Shown piece after piece: positions 1 through 12,179 of a stretch of 64,000 nt of DNA. Within the stretch, counting starts at the first letter, position 1; the number at the start of each line of letters is the position of its first letter. Source of the stretch: Parietaria judaica (Eukaryota > Streptophyta > Magnoliopsida > Rosales > Urticaceae); NCBI GenBank assembly GCA_954871525.1, contig OX940869.1, positions 15,555,001 to 15,619,000 of the forward strand, read 5' to 3'. A program made the position numbers and the translations under genes. The notes below the pieces were generated by a model that saw only the letters and a list, made by a program, of their open reading frames with translations, made no database searches and was not told the DNA's origin.

Positions 1-1235
1 CCAAGCCCTTGTCCCTAATATTTGGTATATAAACATCACTAACTCTTGTCATCTATCAATGTGGGACTTTTTGTTATTCATTCAACTAATATCACACCTT
101 CACACTTAACATACACATACACTTCACCTAATAATTTAACTTAATATTATACACTTCAAATAATATTATACACTTAACATATATATTAACTTCACCTAAC
201 ATACACATACGCTTAATATACATATTCATTTAATATTATACACTTCAACTAATATTAAATTTGTTAACATACATATACAATTAACATGCATATTCACTTA
301 ATATTACACACTTAATTAACATACATATTAACTTCACATAATAATTTGACTTAATATTATACACTTCAACTAATAAAGTGACTTAATATTATACATTTCA
401 CCTACATATTTAAGTTACAAATATCTTGTATTTATTAAATATGTAGTTTTGAACTTATATAAATATCTTGCTTAAATACTCAAATATTTTTTACAGAATA
501 TCCGTCGAAAACCCCATCGACATGTTGTATGCCCATGCGAAAAGTGCGGTATATGCGGCATGCGGTATGTCCTTTTTTTACGATTTGCCCATCGGCATAC
601 CCATCGGCAAGCGATATATCCGTAAAACAAAAAATGCGAAACGACATCGGCAAGCGGTATTTAAAACCTTGAGTGAAATACAATAATTCAAAGGGCTAAG
701 TGCAACGACATGCAAAGTTGAAGGGCATGAGTTCAATTACTCAAAAGAATAAGAAAGCAAAGCATGGAATGGGAATATTTGGCACTGATTAATTAGTGTA
801 ATGTGTTAGTTCACTTTTGAAGGCTTGTCATTTTCTGCAATAATAATTATTTATTACCATTATTATAGTGCCAGGTCACAAATTGGCGTGGCTTGGGAGT
901 GAAGTTAATTATTTATTATTACAATTTACAAACTTCAATTAGCTTCGAAAATGGTCGCTCTCTCGCATAGCTTTCATATTTTGGATGCTTCCTTTATATT
1001 TTTATTTTTCATATTTTGGAAATGATTCCTTTATATTTTTAATCAAATTATTAACACTAAAAAAGTGCCAATAATTTTGGCTGATACAAAAACAAAGCTT
1101 TTGTCGGCAATGTTGGTGTGTTTTCCATATGAGAATTTGGCTAAAACTTTAAATCATGAAAAATGGTTTTCTTTAATGAACCATGCACAATTATTTACTT
1201 ATCGAGACTTTTTCCATGGCAATAAATTTAAATTA
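1..1235. other. AT-rich intergenic DNA with degenerate short repeats
   Basis: No credible gene is seen. Positions about 60-420 repeat variants of a short AT-rich phrase built from 'cttaatattatacacttca' and 'ttaacatacacata', so this is a degenerate tandem repeat. From about 530 to 660 a short block repeats 'gcggtat' and 'catcggcaag'-like words. The small ORFs here (for example 468-686) have no recognisable domain, and an equally long ORF lies on the opposite strand, so I do not call them. Confidence 0.5.
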
Positions 1236-1652
1236 GAGCAATTCGTTAGATCGCCCTTGAACTTGTCGACTTTGGCGAGATTGCCCCTAAACTTATTTCT
1301 TAGCGCAATTACTCACTATATTCAAACTTTTGTGCACAAAACTCCATTCCGTCAAATCCAATTATCTTGTGACAAAACTATTGCCCATGTGAATGGGGCT
1401 TGCGTAATTTAAGGGGTTGTGCAACATGCGGGCAACGACCCCGCCCCGTAATTCTTCCTAAGCCAAGTGGGGGGAGAATACCGGAGCAAGTACAAGCTTC
1501 CGCCTTACGCACGGAAGAGGATTGCCTGAATCACGAATGGACTTACATGCACTAAAATTCAAATTCAGGGGTACCTACGAAAAAAAATATCATTTTGGAG
1601 GGCAATCACGCTGAAAATGAAAAGTTTGGAGGGGTAATCTTACAAATTGCTC
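1236..1652. mobile_element. MULE-type MITE with long terminal inverted repeats
   Basis: The left end starts GAGCAATTCGTTAGATCGCC and the right end finishes with an imperfect reverse complement of it (about 1632-1652, ending AAATTGCTC). The similarity continues inward for roughly 50 bases, as in 'ttgcccctaaact' against 'gtttggaggggtaa'. The flanking 9-mers TTTAAATTA (1227-1235) and ATTGAATTA (1653-1661) agree at 7 of 9 positions, which fits a decayed 9-bp target duplication of Mutator-like elements. The element is 417 bp and has no coding capacity. The ORF at 1065-1412 crosses its boundary and is not a gene. Confidence 0.6.
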
Positions 1653-1978
1653 ATTGAATTATACTAATTGGTCAATTCTAGATAATCTGAAAAGAGAAAT
1701 AAGAAGATTAGTTTCTTAGTTTAGTGGATCTGAATCTTTTCCAAAGCCTACCACGGCTTCTCAAAAGTTTTTTTTTTTTTGACGAAAGCTTCTCAAAAGT
1801 TAAATTTACACAAGTTTCATGTTTTTTTAATCATCACTTCTGTGATAATATTAAGAATTTCTTTTTAATTTTTTTAATTATTTCTTGGTGAATTACTTTT
1901 AGCAGTCTAGATTGGATCTCCAACTACTACCCAAGTGGGAAAGAAAAGGAAAAAAGTTCTCATAATTTTGTAATTATA

Positions 1979-2081
<103 letters not shown>

Positions 2082-3456
2082 GAACTCAATTGGTAGATGA
2101 TTGTATCGTAGCTTATTTTCCATAGTTCCATTTTAGAAGCATAATATATTCATTCTTTGGAAAATGCAAAGTTGTTTTTAATCTATAAAAAAACTGCGGC
2201 AAAAGTATCAAAATAATAAGGAATGTTATGCCATATTTCATATAATTTATAAGTATTTTTATCGCAGATATCTTTTAATTTATAAATAAATTAACAATCG
2301 AGTTTGGTCTCAATGCTAATAAATGAAAAATAATTACAAAAGAAGATTTTCAATTTTTGAATAGAAATCATCAGTTGATATGTTGCCGTCACAGTCCTCT
2401 CATTAAACATGAAAATTGATATTGGTTGTGGAGATGAATTTAATGAGATATTTAACTGAGAACAAATGAATTTCATAAATATTAGTTGGTTCAAATCAAT
2501 AACATAATTGAGACCACCAACAATCCTAGTTTATTTAAATGTATAAATATTCAAGATTAAGAAAATGACACAGTATTTCAGTCGTCAAATGGGACTGAAA
2601 AAATAATAATAATATTTTTTTTTATTGAAAGATGTTAGTTAACACATCTCATCACTAATTCTATTACTAGTCGTTTCCTATGTATATATCTTTTATTTTT
2701 CCAATAATAAAAATGTAAACATACGAATTTGTGACATCAATTGATGATGTATTTGATTCTATTACCAAACCATATGAGATAGAGAGATCGTACCTTTTTA
2801 GATTAAAAATATGGTGATTAGTAACATTCGTGAGGTAACACTTAAGTAAATAATATATAATATGAATTTTCTTGATTGAAAATGAAGTCTGAAATGTATA
2901 TGAGACCTTACTCGAACACTCTTTTAGTGGCCTAGTCTCGAGTTTTCTTTGGCTTCAAATTAACACTAGTGTGCGAGAAAGGCACGTGATAGTCATGCTT
3001 TTGAGTTATTTTGTGTTTTTTTTTTTTTTACATATATTTATTTTAGTATATTATATCGATTTATCCGCTAAGGCAGAAGTAAGAGCAGACCTCCCACGTA
3101 TATATGGCAATTTTGTCACTCTATACAAAACTAAATAATATTATGGATATATAATTAAGGCGACACGTTTTTCTGTTTAATTTTTTTTGACGAATTTGGT
3201 TAATTTTTTTAGTATAATGCTATCAAATTATAGATTTACTAAAACCGTCATGCGCACATGTTGCCGCAGCGAAGTAAGGTTTGCCCAAAAAAAAAAATCG
3301 AACTATTTGTGAAAACATCCGTTAAAAAGAATTATTTTACACATGTCAAGTTCAGATTTTATTTGTAAAATAATTAATTACATCAATCTTGATTAATTGA
3401 TTTCAACCAGTCAGACAATCTGGATTGGATTGACCAGGATCATCATTTTGGTCGGT

Positions 3457-3512
3457 CGGATTGGGATTGGGATTGGGATTGGGATCATGATCATGATCAT
3501 GATCATGATCAA
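3457..3512. repeat. (ATTGGG)n followed by (GATCAT)n
   Basis: About four GGGATT units run into about five ATCATG/GATCAT units. The GGGATT unit differs from the plant telomere unit TTTAGGG, so this is a simple-sequence repeat and not an interstitial telomere. Confidence 0.9.
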
Positions 3513-4373
3513 TGGTCCTCGTGTACTTCCTTTAAAAAAGAGAGAGTAAATTTTAAGGTTTTTTCAAAGTTTGATGGTGAAACATGTGTAATTAAATGAT
3601 TTTGGAGACTCGATATGGTATTTTTTTTTAATCTTATCCACTAATTCTACATGTTTTATGTATAATAACTACTTATGTAGCTATTTAAATGATAATAACT
3701 TAAGTACGTACGTCATCAGTAATAACTTAAGTACTTATGTCGTAATAAATATTGATATTTTATGAAAGTTAATGGTTTGGTACTGACGAAATAAATAATT
3801 ATTAACATCTTGGTACTTTTGCCTTTAAAAAATAGATTTGGAATATGCCGTGAAATTTGAGGTACTTCAAAATATTTCGCATGTATTATCTCTAAAACCA
3901 ATAATCGTACATAACAACTAATACCGAACGGCCAATACTCATTTTATTTTAAGGAGCAAGATATATATATTTTTAAACATATAAAAATACATGTCCTCTA
4001 AATGATAAAATTCAATTATTTTAGATAAAAAACTACAACTGGTACCATATTTAGCACAAACCGATAGCAGTTTTAACCGCATGTATCAAATTCTTTATAA
4101 AAAAATCCCGAAAAATACAGTAGTGTATAATTCGATAAATTAATGTTTTGATTTCAAATTCGGTTTAACTTCTTTTTTTGTATACTTATAGTTCAAGAAA
4201 GAGAAGAGCCAATGCTTGAACTTCAATCGTAAAGATTGTTGGATATTATACTTGAACGTGCAGTTGTTGAGATAATTATTTTTTCTTGTATAAGGTAATG
4301 TGTTATTTTTGTTAATATAATTTTTTTTTTTTTTTGAAATTGGGGGAACTAGGAATTAGCCATTTTTTATCCA

Positions 4374-4614
4374 TAGCCCTGAAAATCTGGGACAACAATT
4401 TTTGTCCCAATTTGATCATAATTTTTTTTTTCCAATCTGGGAACCGGAAACGGAAAAAAAATTAGGGAAAAAATAAAAAAAAAATCCAGAATCGAGACAA
4501 TATGATAAAATACGAAAAATACCAATTCCAAACTACCGAAACCAAATATCAAATCTAAAATCTAAAAAAAAACATTAAAAACACTATCATATAATAAAAA
4601 TTAAAGTATACATA

Positions 4615-4646
<32 letters not shown>

Positions 4647-4787
4647 TTAAAACCGGAGCCGAGACAAAAAACAAAGAGTTTAAGGTGTCGTCCTAGTTCC
4701 AATTCTCTTGTGTCAAGACGCTAAATTTCCCGGCTTTTTATTTCTTCTGGAAACGGTTCGGGACAGGCAACAAAATTTTCAGCCCTA
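4374..4787. mobile_element. hAT-like MITE (decayed)
   Basis: The ends are inverted and nearly identical: TAGCCCTGAAAAT at the left and ATTTTCAGCCCTA at the right (11 of 13 positions pair). The interior is rich in 'ccggaac'-like words such as 'gggaaccgg' and 'aaaccgga', resembling the hAT MITE at 21707-22404. No 8-bp target duplication survives (TTTATCCA against GATTTTAT), so the assignment is tentative. It contains an AT microsatellite near 4621-4648. Confidence 0.5.
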
Positions 4788-6220
4788 GATTTTATGATAT
4801 TTAGTTATGTATTGTTGTTCTTATGAGAACTTTTTTAAAAACATTTTTAGAACATAAATGTTAACTATTTTTTGGCTTCATACCCGTATATAGTTTAAAG
4901 AGGGATAAAAATATAAAGTAAAGTATAAAACATGAAACATACTACATTTATTGGAGTAAATGTAGACATAAATTTAACTTAAAAAGGTTAAATTAGACAA
5001 AAAAAAAAAAAAAAAAAGAATGGATGAGGATACCATATTTAATTTAACTTCTATATATATTTGTCTATTTATTGTTATAATATAAGTATCTTAACTAAAG
5101 GATTATATATGATCCGCAAATTCAATGTAACTATATAAGAGGAAAAATAACATACTAGTATATTCACTTCAAGGGGGATAAAATACAAACTAAAAAAAGA
5201 AAAAAGAAATAGAGAGAAAGTTCTTAAAACTTTTAGGAGCTAGAGAGAAACTTTATAAAGTAATACTATTTTTCCTCTCATATTTTAGGTTCCAAGTTGT
5301 ATCTGACATAACATGTTTGTAAAGGCCTAAGGGATTTGAGTTTATTTGTATTTTAGTGCTTTTTCACATGAGCTTAGCTACATAATTATCTAAGCCAACG
5401 TGTTCAATATTGGTCTAGTGGGACCATGGTATGCAACTGAGAATATTGGCCACAGAGGGGTTTCTTTGTCATTTTTCAAGCAACACTTATATGATATAAA
5501 TTATCATATACCACTGTGTTTGTAAGCATGTGTTGTAATAATTTAGGTATTAGAGGATCATATAGTAAGAAGGCATGAATGTAAGGACCTTGACTGCAAA
5601 TTCACAAGACATCAATAATTTATGGGTTGGGGCCCCAATAAGAGAAAATGTGTTGGATAATATTCTCAAAGTTTATAGAGGCGCCAAGACACTGATAGAT
5701 TGTGCCCTTTTCTTTCAGCTTGATGAGATTGACATGACTACGGAGCCACTTTCAAGGTTTAATTTCTTTGTTATTGTTGTCAATGTAATAATAAATATAA
5801 TTAATAGCCGTGACAATATATATAAGCCAATATATATAAGCCGCGGCTACCGATTAACAAGCGGCTACAAACATATAAAACGATAACTTGTAGGAGAATA
5901 TCCGACTTCCACGTGAAAATTATTTAGCCGGGGCAGAGCTCTCTTTTGATAATTTTAAATGACGATTTAATATTTTTGTCGTTTAAAGTATTTTACATAA
6001 CAAATTGGATAACATTGTTGTCTAACATATGTTTACATGACAATATAATCATGTATCGTTGAACCTAAATTATTGTAGTTGTTGAATTGGGAAGCCTGCT
6101 TTTTTTTTTTTTTGGGTAGTCGTAATATTTTTTAAATTCGTTTTATTAATTTTAATCAAATGTTATTTTTCTCTTATTGTTTGTTTCGATATGTAATATC
6201 ATTTTCAATATATACTTGCA
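4788..6220. other. AT-rich intergenic DNA with one unrecognised ORF
   Basis: The stretch is mostly low-complexity. The only notable ORF is 5575-5886 (+), listed separately. A poly-A run lies at about 5000-5018 and a poly-T run near 6100. Confidence 0.4.
5575..5886 (+). CDS. Unrecognised ORF, possible exon remnant
   Basis: This 103-codon ORF begins at an ATG preceded in frame by a stop nine bases upstream. Residues 1-62 have a protein-like composition with mixed charged and hydrophobic residues, including GAPIRENVLDN and TLIDCALFFQLDEID. The tail after residue 62 is low-complexity and looks like read-through into non-coding DNA. A plausible splice donor (CAAG followed by GTTTAA, near 5755) would cut exactly where the composition changes. 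I do not recognise the family, and no partner exon, promoter or transposon context is visible nearby. It may be a relic exon or chance. Confidence 0.2.
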   Translation: MNVRTLTANSQDINNLWVGAPIRENVLDNILKVYRGAKTLIDCALFFQLDEIDMTTEPLSRFNFFVIVVNVIINIINSRDNIYKPIYISRGYRLTSGYKHIKR

Positions 6221-6225
6221 CTAGT
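6221..6225. repeat. Target-site duplication CTAGT (left)
   Basis: Matches CTAGT at 7596-7600 on the other side of the solo LTR. Confidence 0.85.
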
Positions 6226-7595
6226 TGATAATTCGGTTTTATACCGAATTGAGTACTTTAAATTAAAGTTATGTTTATCTGAGAGTCATTAAATGTGTTT
6301 CTTTTTTTTTTTGAATGGATTAAATGTGTTTCTTTAAGTGTTTAAATTTATTTCAGGAGTTACAATTAGATATCGATTTAATCGAAGACCGAGATGAAAA
6401 AAGTCTATTGGACGACGTTCGGAGCACAAATGCATGGAACAAGCAAATATAAGTATTTGGAACCAAATCGCGAGCTCCAACGCAAAATTTCCATGCTCGA
6501 GCACATGCAAAACCCGAATTTGTAAAGAAAAATCAGCAGCTCGGCACCCGAACACAAATTTTATGTCCTCGAGCACACACATCAAAATTTTCCCTGTGCC
6601 CCCGTGCTAAAAACTAGTGCTCCAGCACACCTGTTTCACGAATTAGGTTATTATTACCCTAATTTAAACCTAATGAGAAGTCTACATAGGGGAATTATTA
6701 TGACGGGTTAAGAGGTTGAATTTTGGAGAGGATAAACATCACAAGAGGCTAGGAAATACGAACACCATTAGAGATCTAGTTTTGGAGAGAAGACCGGGTG
6801 GAGACTAAGAACGACTTAAAGATTCTCTCCATCTGTATCATTTTCTTATTTTATACAATTTTATGTCTCCATTATGTATCTCTTTGTGATTAGTTTGTGA
6901 TTGAGAATCATCATGAGTTAAATCGTCGAGGATTGCAATCGGAACTCACATGTAGCTTGATCTGGATTATTTTTTGTTTGATTAATCACAATTGCTTAAG
7001 TTTGTTTAGTCTATCATTTGCTTATTTCTTTTGATTGCTTGATCACCAATTATATTGATTTGGTATGACTTTAGGAACTTTGGGAAAATGAAATTTGTTT
7101 TAGGTCGTAGATAGAATAACATATGATCTTTGATGAAAATCTCGAGTTTATATAGGATAGAATATACTTGTATAACATGTGTAACCCGTTAAGAACACAC
7201 GCTTAATGAATCATTCGTATTTTAATTCACATAGAAATAGAGTGGGTTGGTTAGGAAAAAAGATAACTTTATGAATTAAGGGTCTTAATTAACAACTTAT
7301 AACAATTTAATGATCAAAGGAATGATTTGAAGAATCGGGTGAAGTGTGGAGGAATGATTGGGATCCTATATTTCTCTATTTAACCAAAACTATAGTTTTT
7401 ATTATTTAATTTCAATTACTTAATCAATTTATCTTATCACAAATTTATTTACTTAGATAAAATTAAGGTGACAAAAAATACAAAAGACCGGTACTTAACA
7501 TAAATATTAGTAACAATTCTCCGTGGGATCCACTTTTCTTATTATTATATTACTTGTTTTCGATACATATACTTGCGTAAAAAAAATCCAAAACA
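6226..7595 (+). mobile_element. Old solo LTR of the Athila-like family
   Basis: This 1370-bp LTR starts TGATAATTCGGTTTTATACC and ends CCAAAACA. It aligns along its length with the LTRs of the TR-GAG element at 38293-44234. Shared words include 'cacgaattaggttatt', 'ggctaggaaa', 'acatgtagcttgat', 'aacatgtgtaacccgttaag' and 'caattctccgtgggatc'. A perfect 5-bp target duplication, CTAGT, flanks it, and there is no internal region, so it is a solo LTR left by LTR-LTR recombination. It differs from the younger LTRs at many sites, which makes it an older insertion. Confidence 0.9.
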
Positions 7596-7652
7596 CTAGT
7601 ATACAATTGTCGATTAGAATACTATTCAAAATAATAGTCTATATTTAACTAT

Positions 7653-8643
7653 GGGTAAACTGCGGCTAATGTAGCTAATGTTTAATCTTCTGCTGATTAT
7701 GTACCCAATGTTTATTTTCGGCGGCTAATGTACCCAATGTTTGATCTGTTAGATATTTTTGTCTTTTCCGTCACTTGACCGTTAGAGAGTTATCATCCTC
7801 TACATGTACACTTTTCGTATTTTTGACATAACTCACTCATTTTTTGTCCAAATTTTATGCACGACCTATGGTTGGAAAGATAAGAGATAGATCTACAACT
7901 TTTGTGTTTTAATTTTTGTAAAATAAGTTTTAGAAAAATACGAAATTTCAAATAGAACGTAAAACTGAACATTAGTTTAATGCAAAATATTTGTTTCGAG
8001 CAAATTTTAATATACTTAATAACTTTTTATGATGAAACGTAAAAGTAAAAAGTTATAGATAAATATTTTATCTTTCTAACGGGTGTTTATTTATAAATTT
8101 TGGATAAAAAATAAGTGAGTTATGCCAAAAATATGAAAGATGTGAAGCAAAATAATCTTTCATATTTTTGGCATAACTCACTCATTTTTTGTCAAAAATT
8201 TATAAATAAACACCCGTTGGAAAGATAAAAAAAATATCTACAACTTTTTAGTTTTACGTTTCATCATAAAAAGTCATTAAGTATATTAAAATTTGCTCGA
8301 AACAAATATTTTGCATTAAACTAATGTCCAGTTTTACGTTGTATTTGAAATTTCGTATTTTTTTAAAACTGATTTTACAAAACTTAAAACACCAAAGTTG
8401 TAGATCTATCTCTTATCTTTCCAACCATAGGTTGTGCATAAAATTTGGACAAAAAATGAGTAAGTTATGTCAAAAATACGAAAAGTGTACGTATAGAGGA
8501 GGATAACTCTCTAACGGTCAAGTGACGGAAAAGACGAAAATATCTAACGGATCAAACATTGGGTACATTAGCCGCCGAAAATAAACATTGGGTACATAAT
8601 CCGCAGAAGATCAAACATTGGGTACATTAGCCACAGTTTACCC
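7653..8643. mobile_element. MULE-type foldback (palindromic) element, copy 1
   Basis: The 991-bp element is almost entirely one palindrome, with 488-bp arms (7653-8140 and 8156-8643) around a loop of about 15 bp. The ends are GGGTAAACTGCGGCTAATGT and its reverse complement. The flanks are a perfect 9-bp duplication, TTTAACTAT (7644-7652 and 8644-8652), the size made by Mutator-like transposases. Each end carries about three tandem variants of a 30-bp unit containing TGTACCCAATGTTT. Inside each arm is a second, imperfect inverted repeat ('cataactcactcatttttt' against 'aaaaaataagtgagttatg'). The ORF at 8324-8506 is a by-product. It is non-coding and non-autonomous. Confidence 0.93.
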
Positions 8644-8652
8644 TTTAACTAT

Positions 8653-9089
8653 TGTTCTGAAACATGATGGAAACTTCAGTGGTCTAATCTTAAACGATGT
8701 TTCCTTAAATGTCGTCCAGAATTCATCTTACCGCGGAAATTTTTTGTAGCAATTCAGACAACGGCCTTCGCTTTGTCGTTCGAAGCTTGTCCGCCGCCAA
8801 GTGGTGAACCATTTTTGTTGCTGTCCAATAAAGAGCTTGACACAGCTGGTATTATAACGTCCTAAGAAGGATCTCACCACAGTGACAATAAATTTTGTTG
8901 CAGTGAGTATGATTTTGGACGATGTTTCACCAGAACCGTGGGCGTAATTCAATATTTGTAATGTGTTAGCAACTACTAACATGGAGCTAGGCATAGTTAA
9001 TTCTTTAAAGTTCAAATAGATATCTTTGCATATGCAGTATCATTGGGTTCCTTTATTTAAGGCTGTTCCAAGGAAGAAAAAAAATGGCT
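8653..9089. other. Intergenic stretch with an unrecognised 95-codon ORF
   Basis: An open frame of 95 codons runs on the minus strand from 9015 to 8728. Its product, beginning MNFKELTMPSSMLVV, matches no family I recognise. It has no signal peptide, membrane segment or clear motif apart from scattered basic residues near the C terminus. It sits between a foldback element and a decayed LINE, so it may be transposon-derived or a chance ORF. Confidence 0.3.
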
Positions 9090-9479
9090 CCAACCAGTAA
9101 CGGATAAAATTTTGAGTAAATTTGTTAATTGGAAATGATCCACTTTGTCTATGGCAAGTAGAATTACTCTGATTAACTTTGCCATTTAAAGCTCTTTTCT
9201 TCACTCATTTTCGATATGTGCTTGGCCAAAAAATCTTCTTGTGAAATTAGAAAAAGCAGTGCGAATTTTTATTTGGTGTGGTTCAATTGATAAACGAAAG
9301 CTAATTACCGTATCTTGGGATGTATGTTGTTTGTCTATTTCCGAAGGTGATATTGAGATAAAATAATTTAAATACCCTTAATAAAGCTATGCTAGGAAAA
9401 CTTTCTTGGCAATTTATTAGCTCTAATTATTTTTCCTTACATTTGATAAAAAAAAGAAGAAGATCCTCAATAAAGAACC
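9090..9479 (+). pseudogene. LINE reverse transcriptase remnant, 5' part
   Basis: With frame changes and stops, the + strand encodes the region just downstream of the RT catalytic core of plant L1 LINEs. Readable pieces include 'MASRITLINFAI', 'LEKAVRIFIWCGS' and 'KRKLITVSWDVCCL', matching the family pattern of a LINE C-terminal RT (amino-acid-level recognition, not an alignment). The copy is interrupted by the solo LTR at 9480-12179 and continues at 12180. It is dead: several stops and indels are visible. Confidence 0.75.
9475..9479. repeat. Target-site duplication GAACC (left)
   Basis: Repeated at 12180-12184, across the solo LTR. Confidence 0.9.
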
Positions 9480-10589
9480 TGTTGGAAATTTGATCTAGCT
9501 CTGATACCATTTATTGGAAATCGGATCTGCTAATATGCCAATTTTCCTTAAAAAATAACGAAATAGCTTTGATTGCAAATTCATTAAAAAATACTTTTAA
9601 CGTCCCGTCCAAATTACCTCGAATATTCCGCTCTCATCAGTCCGTCCGAGTAACTTTTAAAAATAATTTTAAGTCGGAATAGTTACTCCGTAACAACGCA
9701 CTGACATCGAGTAATTTGGATAAAGCGATCGGATAAATAATTGGCAATTTAATTATCACAATTAATTTCATAACAACATTATTAAATCTAATGTCTATGG
9801 AAAATAAATAAATACAATAAAAGAAATTTTGCATTTATTGACCCAATGCATAAGGCCGTACCTCATTGACAACTTCCGGCTGCGCGTTCTGACTTTGGCA
9901 GGGCTCCGCCGGTGCTAGGGAAACTCCCGTGATCTTCCGGGATATTCTCCTGGAATCCTCGTACCGAAGCGTGGGCTTCGATGACAGGACTCTGACAAAT
10001 ATTTAACTGATGGTTCTTTTGAAGCTACCGGAGAAAAAATCTCACAAAGCCGAACCGGGAGGAGAGAGAAGAGTCAATTTTCGCATCCCCTAATAAGGGG
10101 TCACGAAATTTTGAGCTCTGAGGTGTGAAGAAAAGTGTGAAATGAGCTCCCAATTTATAGAGTTCAATTCCAACCACCTGAGAGAAATTCCCTCCATCCG
10201 GATCATCTGATTGGTCGAAAACCAATGGCTCAGATTAATCCTAGGATTAATTTCGAATTTAAATAATGAAATAAATCTAATCCAACAGTCCAGATTAAAT
10301 CTAGATTGATCCAATGGATTAGAATGACTGAGAGAAATTCTCAACCACCAAACTTGGTAACCAAGTTTATCATTATTTAATAATTTCGAAATCCCCTTTT
10401 AAATAAATAAAATATTAATTTCCAATCTAACGATGAAGATTAAATCTAGACCGATCCAATGGATTAAATTAATTTCAGGGTTTTATCTCAAGTACCTAAA
10501 CAATAGGTACTTATCCTGCAATTATACAATAATTGCATAACAGATCACGCGTACTCCTTGCTTGGCACGCACTCCCATATTCGCATTTC

Positions 10590-10631
<42 letters not shown>

Positions 10632-12179
10632 TATAAAAAGATATATATGAATCTGATTGTTTAAAAAACAATCTCCATATATTTTTCGGTCACGCTCGAA
10701 CGTTGCGTGCGACCTCTCAAATATATATTAATTACATATAATATAAATCTATTAATTATTAATTAATTATTAATAAACCGGAATAAATCCTATTAATAAT
10801 TAAATTCAAATAATTAAATTAAATTATAATTTCTTCTCTCTCATATCACACATTAAAATATCGTAGGAAAAACCCACCATTTTATTTGTGTCACGTGATT
10901 TAATTAATGCAACCCGAAACTTTAGGTTAAACTCATTAAATCTATAAATCACAAACCGTCTGTCGGATCGACTCGGTTCCAAAAGATAAATTGCACAGAA
11001 TTAAATTTTCTACAACTTTCCAGTTGATGACAAAATTCAATTCATTCATCTTTTGACAGTTAAATTTCCGGTACCAAACTTTGGTACTTTTGCCGCGGTA
11101 AAACTATCCGAAATCTTACACAGACTTCAGTTTTATAAATCCTGTCAAATGATTAAAAAAACGTATATTTAATCACGTACGTATCATCCGTTCCGGAGTT
11201 ATCCTGGGGACCATGGACCCATATCACTTAAGCTCCAACGAACTGCTAGAAGTTCGTTAACCTCGGTGTAATTCCACTATAAACCCGAGGCGGCACTCTT
11301 TAGTGATACAGTATATATTATTCCCTTTTATAGCAAGGTGTCCATTGATACAATCAAATTCGGGTTATTGATCTATCACTTGATGATCCACACATGAGCA
11401 GGCGGTTTTACCGTATTGCCCCCTCACTGCATTTTCATCCTTAACTCAGTCGATAATATTGTGAGCAACCCACTTATGATTACGAGTCATAAGCTGGCCA
11501 TGGGTATATCTCACTTCTCACCATCGACAATCAAGGGAATCATCTTGACTCTGAAGAGAGCTGTGTGATGCCCATATCTATGATCAAGCTACCTTCACTG
11601 TTGACTATCATGTTCCCAAAATAATAGTGTTGGGAACAGCGGTATATTGTGTTCTTTAACGGTTAAATCAAAGAACAATCAAGTCAACAGATCAGACTCA
11701 AGATCACTCAGGACTTAGATCGAATATCCATTTGATCATTTACTAGTGACTCAACTCCAAGTTATCAGTGACGGTCTTATATGATAACTTCCGGAGTTCA
11801 AGTCAGGTCCAGTCCAGTATGAAGACGCTTCATATTTAATGCACTTCTAGTGAGTGTGACACACATGTAATCCAGAATAGGATTATATCACTTAGTCACA
11901 TTAATGACCTTATTCGATTAATGCGCTCCCACCCAGTTAATCAGGTCACAGACAATTTAAGTTCATTTATTATGATTATCAATTCTTCCTCACATTGACT
12001 CGGGTGTGATGATAATAACATAATTGCATTCCATTATGAATTATGGATCAAACATTCTATTTTACTCTACCAGAAACTATAATAAGATTAACATAATAAG
12101 TATTATCTTTATTCAACGACAAGTCATAATATTTTACAAATGGGTTTAAAACAGCTTTTTTAAGGACACATGTCCAACA
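9480..12179 (-). mobile_element. 2.7-kb solo LTR, copy 1 (minus orientation)
   Basis: Read on the minus strand, the element starts TGTTGGACATGTGTCCTT at 12179 and ends ATTTCCAACA at 9480. The target duplication is a perfect GAACC, and the element lies inside a decayed LINE. It is closely similar along its whole length to 23553-26374 and more distantly to 49734-52434 and 56289-59025. A TATA box (TATAAATT, rc of 10152-10159) is followed by 'gggagctca' and a transcribed-looking leader. Just inside the 3' end lies AATGGTATCAGAGCTAGAT, the usual Ty1/copia primer-binding string for initiator tRNA-Met. No protein is encoded. It contains an AT microsatellite at 10594-10627. Confidence 0.92.

Noticed and set aside
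468..686. Overlapping ORFs on both strands near the left end
   Set aside because: Both are short, lie over a repeat-like block and show no domain. The opposite-strand ORF is equally good, which is typical of chance.
3457..3512. Possible interstitial telomere
   Set aside because: The unit is ATTGGG, not TTTAGGG, and it runs straight into a GATCAT repeat.
9480..12179. A host gene in the 2.7-kb unit (TATA box, leader-like sequence, short ORFs 10025-10344)
   Set aside because: The same TATA and leader occur in four copies with target duplications, so they are LTR promoter sequence. The ORFs are not conserved.
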